A DNA stretch of 64,000 nt from Pikeienuella piscinae (GTDB lineage Bacteria > Pseudomonadota > Alphaproteobacteria > Rhodobacterales > Rhodobacteraceae). This document shows positions 44,079 through 51,826 of this stretch, piece by piece. The first letter of the stretch is position 1. The number at the start of each line of letters is the position of its first letter. A model generated the notes under the pieces. It saw only the letters and a list, made by a program, of their open reading frames with translations. It searched no databases and had not been told where the DNA came from. The translations under genes were made by a program, and so were the position numbers. The stretch covers positions 3,848,001 through 3,912,000 of the forward strand of contig NZ_CP049056.1 in NCBI RefSeq assembly GCF_011044155.1, written 5' to 3'.

Positions 44079-45026
44079 TCATTCGGCCCAGACGCCCATC
44101 TCCTTGTAGAACCTGATCGCGCCCGGGTGATATTCGACGCCGAGATCCTTGCCCATCCGCTCCCTTGCGAAGCCGCTCCAGACCGGCCCCTGCGCGACAA
44201 GATCGGCTTGCTTCTCCCAGAGCGCCTTGGTCGCCGCGTAGACCATATCGTCCGAGACATCCTTGCCGGCGAAAAGCGTATAGTCGAAGACGTTCACGTT
44301 GGTCGGCTCGTCGATGCCCGGTATTTTCGCGTCCGGGCCGACTTCGGCGAGGTAGCTCTGGGGCATGTATTCGTTCATGCGCGCGACTGCTTCCGGGCTA
44401 TCTTCGAACGAGAGGTATCGGATGCCGAAGCTGGCGTCGTATTCGCGGCTGTTGCCGGCCCCGACGACGACGATGGCGACATCGACGGACCCCTCGGCGA
44501 AGGCCGCCCACATCCGCGGGAAGTTCGGCACCGCGACGCCCTCGACCCCGTCGAGCCCGAGCCCGGCGTTGGCGAAATAGCCGCGCGTCACGTAATCGCC
44601 GAGCGCGCGCTCCGCGAATACCGGCACGCGCTTGCCTTCGAGATCGGCGATCGTCTCGATGCCGCTGTCGCGGCGCACGACATAGGCGTTCCGGAACGGC
44701 ATCAGCGTCGCGACCATCCGCAGATTGGGGTTCGGCCGGCCCTCCGACATGCCGGTTCCCGAGACGGCGTAGCCGAGCTGAACGATGTTCGAGATGCCGA
44801 ACTCCATCTCGCCGGCGTTCACCAGCGGAATGTAGTCGGCGGTGTTGGCCAGCTCCTGCGGCCGCATCTGGAGATCCGAAGCCTCCGAGATCGCGGCGGC
44901 GAGCGAGCGGCCGACCTGGCTGGTGCCGCCCTTCTGGGTCGAGCCGAGGGCGGCGACCTCAGCCGCGACCGGCCCGGCCGACAGCACGGCGGCGAGCGCG
45001 GCGGCGATCAATCCTGTGTAACGCAT
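44079..45026 (-). CDS. TAXI-family TRAP solute-binding protein
   Basis: I chose the ATG at 45026 (315 residues), which gives a signal peptide ending AGPVAA; GGGAGAC lies upstream. The TAXI fold is shown by ALGSTQKGGTSQVGRSLAAAIS near the start, PLVNAGEMEFGISN, and NLRMVATLMPFRNAYVVRRDSGI. It binds the substrate in the periplasm and hands it to the fused permease encoded next. It follows the racemase-like gene by 25 bases, so the three form one operon. Confidence 0.92.
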   Translation of the reverse strand: MRYTGLIAAALAAVLSAGPVAAEVAALGSTQKGGTSQVGRSLAAAISEASDLQMRPQELANTADYIPLVNAGEMEFGISNIVQLGYAVSGTGMSEGRPNPNLRMVATLMPFRNAYVVRRDSGIETIADLEGKRVPVFAERALGDYVTRGYFANAGLGLDGVEGVAVPNFPRMWAAFAEGSVDVAIVVVGAGNSREYDASFGIRYLSFEDSPEAVARMNEYMPQSYLAEVGPDAKIPGIDEPTNVNVFDYTLFAGKDVSDDMVYAATKALWEKQADLVAQGPVWSGFARERMGKDLGVEYHPGAIRFYKEMGVWAE

Positions 45027-45051
45027 TTCAGAAGTCTCCCTGTCTTGTTTC

Positions 45052-45798
45052 TTAGTGTCTCTCGAAGAGCGGTCCGTGACCTTTGAACTGGTCCCTGACG
45101 CCCATCGCCCGCAGCGCATGCCAGTAGGTCGCGGCGTTGATGGCGATGAAGGGCTTGCCGTATTCGGCCTCCAGCTCGAGGCAGAGCGACACCATCGAGA
45201 GATTGGTGCCGACCTGGACGAAAGCGTCGATATCGTCGCCATCCATTTCCGCGACATGGGCGCGAAGCTCCTCCGGCTGAACCTCGGCGATGGCGACCGG
45301 GCTGGCGCATTTCAGGCCGCGAAAGCGCGCGACCTCGAAGCCGCAATCCTGGAAGAACCGGGTCACGTTCCGGTCGGATATCGGGAAATACGGCGAGATC
45401 ACCGCGATCCGCTTGGCCCCTGTCAGGTTCAACGCCGCCTCGCAGGCGAAGGAGCCGGCGGAAACGCCGAGCCCGCAACGCTCGGAAAGCTCCTGCATCC
45501 GTTTTTCGGAGGCCGCGCGCCCGTCCCAGAACATCAGCGCCGACATGCCCATGATCAGATAATCCGGCTGGCAGGTGAGGCAGCGGTCGACGGCGTCGTT
45601 CAGCGTGCTGCCGATCGCCTCCACCAGAGCGACGAAATCCTCGTCATTGCCGACCTTCATGTTCGGCACGTAGATGCGGCCGAAGTGATTGGTGACGCCC
45701 TCGACGCGCAGATCGTCCATATCCGGCTGCACGATGGTGTTCGTCGACGGCGCCACTACGGCGAATTTGCAGCGCCATCCGCGCGCGTCTCTGGACAT
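45052..45798 (-). CDS. Asp/Glu racemase superfamily protein (maleate isomerase/arylmalonate decarboxylase type)
   Basis: The 248-residue protein has VVAPSTNTIVQPDMDDL near residue 14 (substrate-carboxylate-binding Asn as in maleate isomerase), MGMSALMFWDG at about residue 82, CGLGVSAGSFACEAA and VQVGTNLSM at about 200. In characterised family members the segments corresponding to MGMSAL and VGTNLS carry one or two catalytic Cys; here both positions appear to be non-Cys (Ser and Gly/Thr). It may therefore be a decarboxylase-like or binding variant. It leads the operon with the TAXI-TRAP importer, so its substrate is likely the imported acid. Confidence 0.8.
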   Translation of the reverse strand: MSRDARGWRCKFAVVAPSTNTIVQPDMDDLRVEGVTNHFGRIYVPNMKVGNDEDFVALVEAIGSTLNDAVDRCLTCQPDYLIMGMSALMFWDGRAASEKRMQELSERCGLGVSAGSFACEAALNLTGAKRIAVISPYFPISDRNVTRFFQDCGFEVARFRGLKCASPVAIAEVQPEELRAHVAEMDGDDIDAFVQVGTNLSMVSLCLELEAEYGKPFIAINAATYWHALRAMGVRDQFKGHGPLFERH

Positions 45799-45860
45799 GG
45801 GCTACTCCCTTCGTCGAACATCGGTCGTCACAACACAATGCTTTCAGGCGGCCGTCAAGA

Positions 45861-45876
45861 ATTTGTCTGGACAACT
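45861..45876. promoter_or_regulatory. Cluster operator upstream of the racemase-TRAP operon
   Basis: ATTTGTCTGGACAACT matches the cluster palindrome except for two positions (T at position 8 and C near the end). It is 63 bases upstream of the racemase-like gene. A minus-strand TTGACG lies between it and the gene. It is 62 bases from the copy at 45923, about six helical turns. Confidence 0.7.
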
Positions 45877-45922
45877 CGCCATGCGGTTGACCGGGCGCGG
45901 CGGTGGAACCTATGCATCGTCG

Positions 45923-45938
45923 TCCTGTATGGACAAAT
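45923..45938. promoter_or_regulatory. Second cluster operator copy at the head of a gene remnant
   Basis: TCCTGTATGGACAAAT keeps the right half of the palindrome and most of the left. It overlaps the ATG of the remnant at 45929. With the copy at 45861 it brackets the divergent start region. Confidence 0.5.
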
Positions 45939-46051
45939 TCACCACGAAGGGAAACATCCTGGCCGGCCCGCGGCACCGAAGCATGATCGCAGCGGGCGAG
46001 CTTGTCATTGCGCCGGGGGGCTTCGACATGATCTCGACGCCGCCCGGCTGA
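45929..46051 (+). pseudogene. N-terminal remnant of an isocitrate lyase/PEP mutase-family gene
   Basis: An ATG at 45929 opens 40 codons ending in TGA at 46049-46051. The piece RSMIAAGELVIAPGGFDMIS matches the first strand of the ICL/PEPM barrel (usual pattern: LL-x-x-PG-VYDALSAR). After this point the sequence is the end of the convergent monooxygenase gene, so more than 200 codons of the barrel are missing. The gene was probably cut off by a deletion that joined it to the monooxygenase gene. The operator copy at its head suggests the original was part of the regulon. Confidence 0.6.
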
Positions 46052-46058
46052 ACCGGGT

Positions 46059-47249
46059 TCAGGCCACGGCCTCCAGATCGCGGAGCGACTGGATCATCGA
46101 GGAGCGCATGACGTAGGCGAAATGACGCTTCGGGTCGTCCACGGTCGCGCGAAGATCGTCATGGAAGGCGCGGCGCTTCGCCGGATCGGCCTCATTCAGC
46201 ATGGCGCGGTTTCTGAGCGCCTGCGCCTGCACCGTCTCGATCGCCACCTTGCGGCGCTGGCGCTCATAGCGCCCGAGCGTCTCGATCGGCGCGCCGCGCC
46301 AGACTTCGGCCAGCCGCGCGGAAAGATTCACCGCGTCATGGATGCCGCCGTTCATCCCCATGCCGCCCAGCGGGTTGTTGAGATGGGCGGCGTCCCCGGC
46401 GAGAAAGATCCGGCCGTGGATGTATTTCTCCGCCACCCGCTCATGCACGCGATAGGCGGTCTTGTGCGCGATTTCGTAGGGCGCCCCCGGCAGGACCGCC
46501 TGCATCCGCCGCTCGATGAAATCCGGATCTAGGATCGCCGCGTCGCTCAGGCCGGGATCGGTGGGGAAGAGCACCCGCCAGAGCGTCGGCGTGCGCAGCA
46601 GCACCAGCCATTCCTCCGGGTCGGAGATGTAGCTGATGTCCGCAAGGCCGTCGATCGCCAGATCGTAGCGGAAGGGCGTCGAGAGCGAGAGGAATATCTC
46701 CGGGATCGTCATGCCCTCGAAGGCGACGCCGGTCGCCCGGCGCACGGCGGAGCGCGCGCCGTCGGCGCCGATCAGGTAACGCGCGCGGAATGTCTCCGCG
46801 GCGCCGTCGGTCCGCCGCGCGGTCACTTCGACGCGGTCGGCGTTCTGCGTCGCGTTCTCGACCACGATATCGGTGATCAGCGCCGCGTTCGGGTCCGCCT
46901 CCAGCCGGGCGCGCGCGGCTTCGGTCAGCTTCCACTGCTCGCACTGGAGCCGGTAGGGATGGTCGGTCTCCGACGCCAGAAGGCCGAGATCGAATGTCGC
47001 GATCTCGCCCTCCTTCCGGTCGCGGAATTGCCAGTAGGGGCATTTGCGGCCGCGTTCGATCAGCCCGTCGGCCAGGCCGAGACGGCTGAGAAAGTCCAGC
47101 GTGGGCGGATGAAACGTCGAGGCGCGCAGATCGACCGCAAGGTCGGACGACGCCTCCAGCACCGTCACCGGCACGCCCTCTTCGAGAAGCGACACCGCCG
47201 CCACCAGACCGACCGGGCCGGCGCCCGCGATCAGCACACCCTTTTCCAT
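46059..47249 (-). CDS. FAD-dependent aromatic-ring-type monooxygenase
   Basis: I chose the ATG at 47249 (396 residues). The FAD-binding motif VLIAGAGPVGLVAAVSLLEEG is at the N-terminus, the ARYLIGADGARSAVRRATG (DG motif) is in the middle and GRIFLAGDAAHLNNPLGGMGMNGGIHDAVNL is the second FAD (GD) motif. This is the PHBH/MhpA group, which hydroxylates aromatic or heteroaromatic acids with NAD(P)H. It is divergent from the SDR with an operator between them. Converges with the PEP-mutase remnant. Confidence 0.9.
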   Translation of the reverse strand: MEKGVLIAGAGPVGLVAAVSLLEEGVPVTVLEASSDLAVDLRASTFHPPTLDFLSRLGLADGLIERGRKCPYWQFRDRKEGEIATFDLGLLASETDHPYRLQCEQWKLTEAARARLEADPNAALITDIVVENATQNADRVEVTARRTDGAAETFRARYLIGADGARSAVRRATGVAFEGMTIPEIFLSLSTPFRYDLAIDGLADISYISDPEEWLVLLRTPTLWRVLFPTDPGLSDAAILDPDFIERRMQAVLPGAPYEIAHKTAYRVHERVAEKYIHGRIFLAGDAAHLNNPLGGMGMNGGIHDAVNLSARLAEVWRGAPIETLGRYERQRRKVAIETVQAQALRNRAMLNEADPAKRRAFHDDLRATVDDPKRHFAYVMRSSMIQSLRDLEAVA

Positions 47250-47312
47250 ATCGCTCGCCCGCTGCTTCCGCTCGATTGCGAAGGTATCGGCGGCCCGGCT
47301 CCGGTCAAGGGT

Positions 47313-47328
47313 ATTTGTCTGGACAAAT
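47313..47328. promoter_or_regulatory. Cluster operator between the divergent monooxygenase and SDR genes
   Basis: ATTTGTCTGGACAAAT is the cluster palindrome with one base off perfect symmetry. It is 64 bases from the monooxygenase start (minus strand) and 52 bases from the SDR start (plus strand), so one bound dimer could control both. Confidence 0.8.
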
Positions 47329-47379
47329 CCGCGCGAAATTCCAGAATACGCCGATGCGCGCGACAGAGGCGGAAACGAG

Positions 47380-48213
47380 ATGAACGACGCTTCCCTCAAC
47401 GGCCGGGCCGTTCTGGTCACCGGCGGAACCCGCGGCCTCGGGCGCGTGATGGCCCGCGCGCTGGCGGGGGCCGGCGCGCGCGTCGCGATCACCGGCGTTT
47501 CGGACTCCGCCCGGCTTCGCCGCGCTGCGGGCGAACTCTCTGCGGCGGGCGCCGGCGACAGTCTGGCCATCGCGGCCGACGCCGCGGACCCCGATCAGGC
47601 CGCGATGGCGGTGGAGCGGACGAACGCCGCCTTCGGCCGAATCGACGTACTGGTGAATAACGCCGGGCTTGGAATGCGGCTGGTTTCGGAGAGGTTCAAC
47701 CTTGAACCGGCGAAGTTCTGGACCGCGCCGCCCGCGTCCTGGGCGCGGATCGTCGGCGCGAATGTCAACGGCCCGTTCTTCACCGCTCGCGCGGCGGCGC
47801 CGCTGATGATCGCTCAGGGCTTCGGCAAGATCGTCAATATCTCGACCTCGGCGCAGACGATGGTGCGGACCGGCTATTCGCCCTACGGGCCCAGCAAGGC
47901 GTTCCTCGAAGCGGCGAGCCGCGCCTGGGCGGCCGACCTCGCGGGCGCCGGCGTCGACGTCAATGTCCTGCTGCCCGGCGGCGCGACCGACACTGACCTG
48001 TTGCCGCCTTCGCCGAAAAAGCGCGGCGCGGACGGCAACCTACTGGATCCGCGGATCATGCGGGCGCCGATCCTCTGGCTCGCCTCTGACGCCTCGAACG
48101 GCGTCACCGGCGGGCGCTTCATCGCGCGGCTCTGGCCCGACGCGCCGCCCTATCCCGGCGCGGCGCGAGACGCCGCGCCAGCCGATGAAGCCGCGCCGCC
48201 GCGGATCATGTAG
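47380..48213 (+). CDS. Short-chain dehydrogenase/reductase
   Basis: The 277-residue protein has the cofactor motif VLVTGGTRGLGRVMARAL (TGxxxGxG) at about residue 12, LVNNAGLG (NNAG) at about 90, ISTSAQ with the catalytic Ser, and YGPSKAFLE (YxxxK). It oxidises or reduces an alcohol/ketone with NAD(P). The last 30 residues are Ala/Pro-rich. It overlaps the end of the convergent cysteine hydrolase by eight bases, which is a little unusual. Confidence 0.9.
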   Translation: MNDASLNGRAVLVTGGTRGLGRVMARALAGAGARVAITGVSDSARLRRAAGELSAAGAGDSLAIAADAADPDQAAMAVERTNAAFGRIDVLVNNAGLGMRLVSERFNLEPAKFWTAPPASWARIVGANVNGPFFTARAAAPLMIAQGFGKIVNISTSAQTMVRTGYSPYGPSKAFLEAASRAWAADLAGAGVDVNVLLPGGATDTDLLPPSPKKRGADGNLLDPRIMRAPILWLASDASNGVTGGRFIARLWPDAPPYPGAARDAAPADEAAPPRIM

Positions 48214-48847
48214 CGGCGCACGTCTCCATATAAGCGCTCGCCTCTCCGGTGGTGACGAGATCGGCGTATTTCGCGCTCATGTCGAAGAGATTGGCCTCAT
48301 GCGGGCCGGGTTCGCGGTCGCCGCACGCCTCTTTCGCGATCAGGGTCACGAAACCGGACGAGATGCTGTCGATACAGGTCGCGCGGACGCAGCCGGAGGT
48401 GGTGAGGCCGCCGATGATGAGGGTGTCGACCTTCATGAACTGGAGCGTCGCGGCGAGCGACGTGCCGAAAAACGCGCTTGGGTATTGCTTGGTGATCATC
48501 AGGTCGCCCGGCCCGACGCTCAGCCCTTCGACCAGCCTTTGCGTGTCTTTCCCGGCTTCGAGATAGGCGAGCGCCGGCACCTTCGCGTAGAACGCGCCGC
48601 CATCCGCGCCGCCGGGCTGGTATTTCACCTCGGTGAAAATGACCGGCGCGCCGGCCGCGCGGGCGGCGGCGGCCAGCTGAATCGCATGGCCGAGCGCCGC
48701 GCGGCATCCCTCGCCGCCGAAAAGCGGCGAACTCTCCTCGAAATAGGCGCGCGCGAAATCGACCAGGACCACCGCCGGACGGGCGCCCCAGCGCTGACGC
48801 GCGTGATATCCGGCCCGCGCGTAATTCTCTTCCAGGGTCTCGTTCAT
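48206..48847 (-). CDS. Isochorismatase-family cysteine hydrolase (maleamate amidase/N-carbamoylsarcosine amidase-like)
   Basis: The 213-residue protein has the catalytic triad of the family: Asp in AVVLVDFARAYF, Lys in LMITKQYPSAFFGT and Cys in IIGGLTTSGCVRATCIDSISSGF, followed by EACGDREPGPHEANLFDMSAKYADL. The PSAFFGT, TSGCVRAT and DMSAKYAD blocks are as in N-carbamoylsarcosine amidase and the maleamate amidase NicF. It would cleave an amide or carbamoyl group. It sits next to a FAD monooxygenase and a maleate-isomerase-superfamily gene, a combination of families known from nicotinate breakdown. Confidence 0.88.
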   Translation of the reverse strand: MNETLEENYARAGYHARQRWGARPAVVLVDFARAYFEESSPLFGGEGCRAALGHAIQLAAAARAAGAPVIFTEVKYQPGGADGGAFYAKVPALAYLEAGKDTQRLVEGLSVGPGDLMITKQYPSAFFGTSLAATLQFMKVDTLIIGGLTTSGCVRATCIDSISSGFVTLIAKEACGDREPGPHEANLFDMSAKYADLVTTGEASAYMETCAAT

Positions 48848-48934
48848 GAAGGCGCCTCCGTCAGATCGCCCGCGCAGTATGGGTCAAGCTCCGGCCTTCG
48901 CAAGGTCGCTGCGCGCCCGCGCTGCGCAGCGAGG

Positions 48935-50239
48935 TTACATGAGCAGCGCCGGCAGGGCGAGCGAAAGGGCGGGGATGGAGATCAACAGCGCGACCCGCAC
49001 GAGGTCGGCGGCGAGATAGGGCAGGACGCCGCTCGCGACCGTCTCGAACTTCAGATCGTCCGAACTCGCGGCGATCACGAATAGATTCATGCCGAGCGGC
49101 GGGGTGATAAGCCCGATCTCCACCACGGAGACGACCAGAACGCCGAACCAGATCGGGTCATAGCCGAGCGAGGTGACGAGCGGAAAGACGATCGGCAGCG
49201 TGATGAGCATCATCGACAGGCTGTCGAGGAAACAGCCGAGCACGATGTAGATCGCGACGATCAGGATGATCACGCCGATCGGCGGCAGGCCGAGGGTTTC
49301 GATCCAGTCGACGAGAATCCGCGGCAGGCCGGATGTCTCGATGAAATACTGGAGCACCGACGTGCCGATCAGGATCATGAAGAGCATGCCGGTCGTGCCC
49401 GCTGTCTCGATCAGCGCCTCGCGGAAGATGGCCTTCGTGAGGGCGCCGCGAAAACCGGCGAGCGCAACGGCGCCGAAGGCGCCGACGCCGGCGGCTTCGG
49501 TCGGCGAGAAGAAGCCGAGATAGATGCCGCCCATGACGACGCCGAACAGGCCGAGCACCGGCCACATCTCGCGGACGGCGCGCGCCATCTCGCGCCCGGA
49601 GGCGCGCGGCACATCCGGCGCGCGCACCGGTTTCAGCCGGACGATCAGCCAGGTCGTCAGGATATAGAGGACGGCGGCGAGGATTCCCGGAATCAGCCCG
49701 GCGAGGAACATCCGGCCGATGGATTGCTCGGTCAGCAGGGCGTAGATCACCATGATGATCGACGGCGGAATGAGGATGCCGAGCGTGCCGCCGGCGGCGA
49801 GCGCGCCTGAGGTCAGCCGCCGGTCATAGCCGATCCGCGTCATTTCCGGCATCGCCACGCGCGACATGGTCGCCGCCGTCGCGAGGCTGGAGCCGCAGAC
49901 CGAACCGAAGATCGCGCAAGCGCCGATGGTCGCCGAGGCGAGGCCGCCGCGCCAGTGCCCGATCAGAGAATGGAGCGAAGAATAGAGCGCCGAGGAGAGG
50001 CCCGCGCGCGAGGCGAAGGCCCCCATCATCACGAAAAGCGGGATCACCGAGAGCGCGTAGCCCGAAGTCGTGGTGAAGGGCTGTGAGCCGAGGACGAAGC
50101 CGAGGCTGAACCAGCCGTTGAGGATGACGCCGCCGACGATACCGACGACGCCCATGGCGATGGCGACCGGCACGCGGATCGCGATCAGCCCGAGCAGCGC
50201 GACGATGCCGAGAAGCCCGACGACGGGCGCGGATATCAT
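48935..50239 (-). CDS. TRAP transporter large permease (DctM type)
   Basis: I chose the ATG at 50239, which overlaps the DctQ stop by four bases; 434 residues. The protein has about 12 helices with GACAIFGSVCGSSLATAATMSRVAMPEMTRIGYDRRLTSGALAAGGTLGILIPPSIIMVIYALLTEQSIG, the DctM signature block, and EIGLITPPLGMNLFVIAA near the end. It moves the bound organic acid across the inner membrane with sodium. It is the third gene of the DctP-Q-M operon. Confidence 0.95.
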   Translation of the reverse strand: MISAPVVGLLGIVALLGLIAIRVPVAIAMGVVGIVGGVILNGWFSLGFVLGSQPFTTTSGYALSVIPLFVMMGAFASRAGLSSALYSSLHSLIGHWRGGLASATIGACAIFGSVCGSSLATAATMSRVAMPEMTRIGYDRRLTSGALAAGGTLGILIPPSIIMVIYALLTEQSIGRMFLAGLIPGILAAVLYILTTWLIVRLKPVRAPDVPRASGREMARAVREMWPVLGLFGVVMGGIYLGFFSPTEAAGVGAFGAVALAGFRGALTKAIFREALIETAGTTGMLFMILIGTSVLQYFIETSGLPRILVDWIETLGLPPIGVIILIVAIYIVLGCFLDSLSMMLITLPIVFPLVTSLGYDPIWFGVLVVSVVEIGLITPPLGMNLFVIAASSDDLKFETVASGVLPYLAADLVRVALLISIPALSLALPALLM

Positions 50240-50709
50240 TCGCCGTCTCCGGGCTCGCCGGCGAGGGCGCGCCCGATCAGCCAGAGATTGACAAGCGCGG
50301 CGATGGCGAGGCCGGCGACCAGCGGGATCCAGTAGAGCACCATCGGGATGCCGATCGACTGGCTGCGATCGCCATAGCCGTATTCGGTCAGCATCTGCAT
50401 CGCCCCGAACCATGCCGCGCCGGCGAGAAAGAGAAAGCCCAGCACCGCCGCGAATACGCCGAGACGGCGCTGCGTCGCCGCCGACATCCGCAAGGTGAAG
50501 ACGTCGATCGAGACGTGTTCGCCATGCGTGAAGCCGAACGGAATCGCGAGCAAAGCGCCGAACATGGTGCAGAGGGTCACGATGTCGGTCAGCCCGTGGA
50601 CGGTGTTGCCGCTGAACGTGCGCAGCACGATGTCGGCCACCGTCAGCACGACGGCGACCAGGAACGCCATCGTGCCAAGCAGCGCGAGGCCGGTCGTGAA
50701 TTGCTTCAT
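50236..50709 (-). CDS. TRAP transporter small permease (DctQ type)
   Basis: The 157-residue protein has four hydrophobic helices and the DctQ-type stretch HGEHVSIDVFTLRMSAATQRRLGVFA. It helps couple the binding protein to the large permease. Overlap with DctM (ATGA) and 52 bases from the DctP stop show one operon. Confidence 0.9.
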   Translation of the reverse strand: MKQFTTGLALLGTMAFLVAVVLTVADIVLRTFSGNTVHGLTDIVTLCTMFGALLAIPFGFTHGEHVSIDVFTLRMSAATQRRLGVFAAVLGFLFLAGAAWFGAMQMLTEYGYGDRSQSIGIPMVLYWIPLVAGLAIAALVNLWLIGRALAGEPGDGE

Positions 50710-50761
50710 GTCACGGTCCTTCGGGCGAAGCGCGGGCGGCGCGCGCCGCCCGCGTTGCGGT

Positions 50762-51775
50762 TCACTGGCAGGTTTCCACCGCCTCGAGCATCTTGGCGTA
50801 GAGCGCGTGCGCGTCCTCCGCCGGCATGTCCGCGTTCTCGGCGAGGTAGTTGTCGATCACCGGCTGCAACCGCTCCCGCCAGGTCTCGCGCTCCTCGTCC
50901 GACATCGGAATGATCTCGTTGCCGTTCGCCTTCGCCGCGTCGATGGCTTCCTGGTCGGTTTCCTTCCACCAGCGCCCCCAGTTCGAGAAGACCTTGGCGC
51001 TCGCGTCATCGACCACTTTCTTCAGGTCGTCGGGAAGCGAGTCGTAGCGCCGCTGGTTCATCAGCGTGTACATCGCGACCGGGTTGATGCCGGCGTCGAT
51101 ATGATAGTGCAGCACCTCCCAGAGCTTGAAGGCGCCGACCGGACCCCAGGGCATGATGTTGCCGTCGATCACGCCGCGCTCCACGCTCTCGTAGATCTCC
51201 GTCGGCGGCATGCCGACCGGGGTCGCGCCGATTTCCTCCAGCATGGCGGTGATCGCCGGGGTGGGCGTGCGGATCCGCATACCCTTCAGCCCGTCGAGCG
51301 AGTCCACCTTGGTCTTGGTGTGCGCGCCGCTCGGCTGCGTCACCGTGAGCGAGAGGATATGCGTGTCAGGGAAGTCAGGTTGCAGTTCGTCCGCCATCGC
51401 CGTTATCGCGCAGGTTCCGACTTCCGAATCCGGCACGGTGAACGGCAATTCGATCAGGACGGAGCGCGGATGGCGCCCGCGCGGGATCGCCGGGATGCCG
51501 ACCGCGAAGTCGACGACGCCGGCGCGAACCTGGTCGAACTGCTTGGTGGCGTCGCCGAGCGCGGAGCCGGCTGAATAGAAGGTGATCTCGATCCGCCCGT
51601 CGGATTTCTCGGCGATCTCCTCCGCCCATGGTTCAAGCGCGAGCTTCTGCACGAAATGGGTCGATGGGAACATCGACGACATCTTCAGGTCGAATTCCGC
51701 CGCCCCGGCCGCGCCCGCGGCCCCCCAGGCGGCCGCGACGGCGACCGCGCCGGCGATACCAGTAAGCTTGTTCAT
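50762..51775 (-). CDS. TRAP transporter solute-binding protein (DctP type)
   Basis: The 337-residue protein has a signal peptide (AVAVAAAWGAAGAAGAAEF) and the DctP fold: HFVQKLALEPWAEEIAEKSDGRIEITFY, then MRIRTPTPAITAMLEEIGATPVGMPPTEIYESVERGVIDG, where the first Arg normally binds a substrate carboxylate. It should bind an organic acid in the periplasm. It is upstream of DctQM and downstream of the PaaK-like gene in the same direction. Confidence 0.95.
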   Translation of the reverse strand: MNKLTGIAGAVAVAAAWGAAGAAGAAEFDLKMSSMFPSTHFVQKLALEPWAEEIAEKSDGRIEITFYSAGSALGDATKQFDQVRAGVVDFAVGIPAIPRGRHPRSVLIELPFTVPDSEVGTCAITAMADELQPDFPDTHILSLTVTQPSGAHTKTKVDSLDGLKGMRIRTPTPAITAMLEEIGATPVGMPPTEIYESVERGVIDGNIMPWGPVGAFKLWEVLHYHIDAGINPVAMYTLMNQRRYDSLPDDLKKVVDDASAKVFSNWGRWWKETDQEAIDAAKANGNEIIPMSDEERETWRERLQPVIDNYLAENADMPAEDAHALYAKMLEAVETCQ

Positions 51776-51826
51776 TGGTCTCTCTCCCTTGGTTATGTCA
51801 GTTTCAGTCGAATTTCACGCGCCGGA

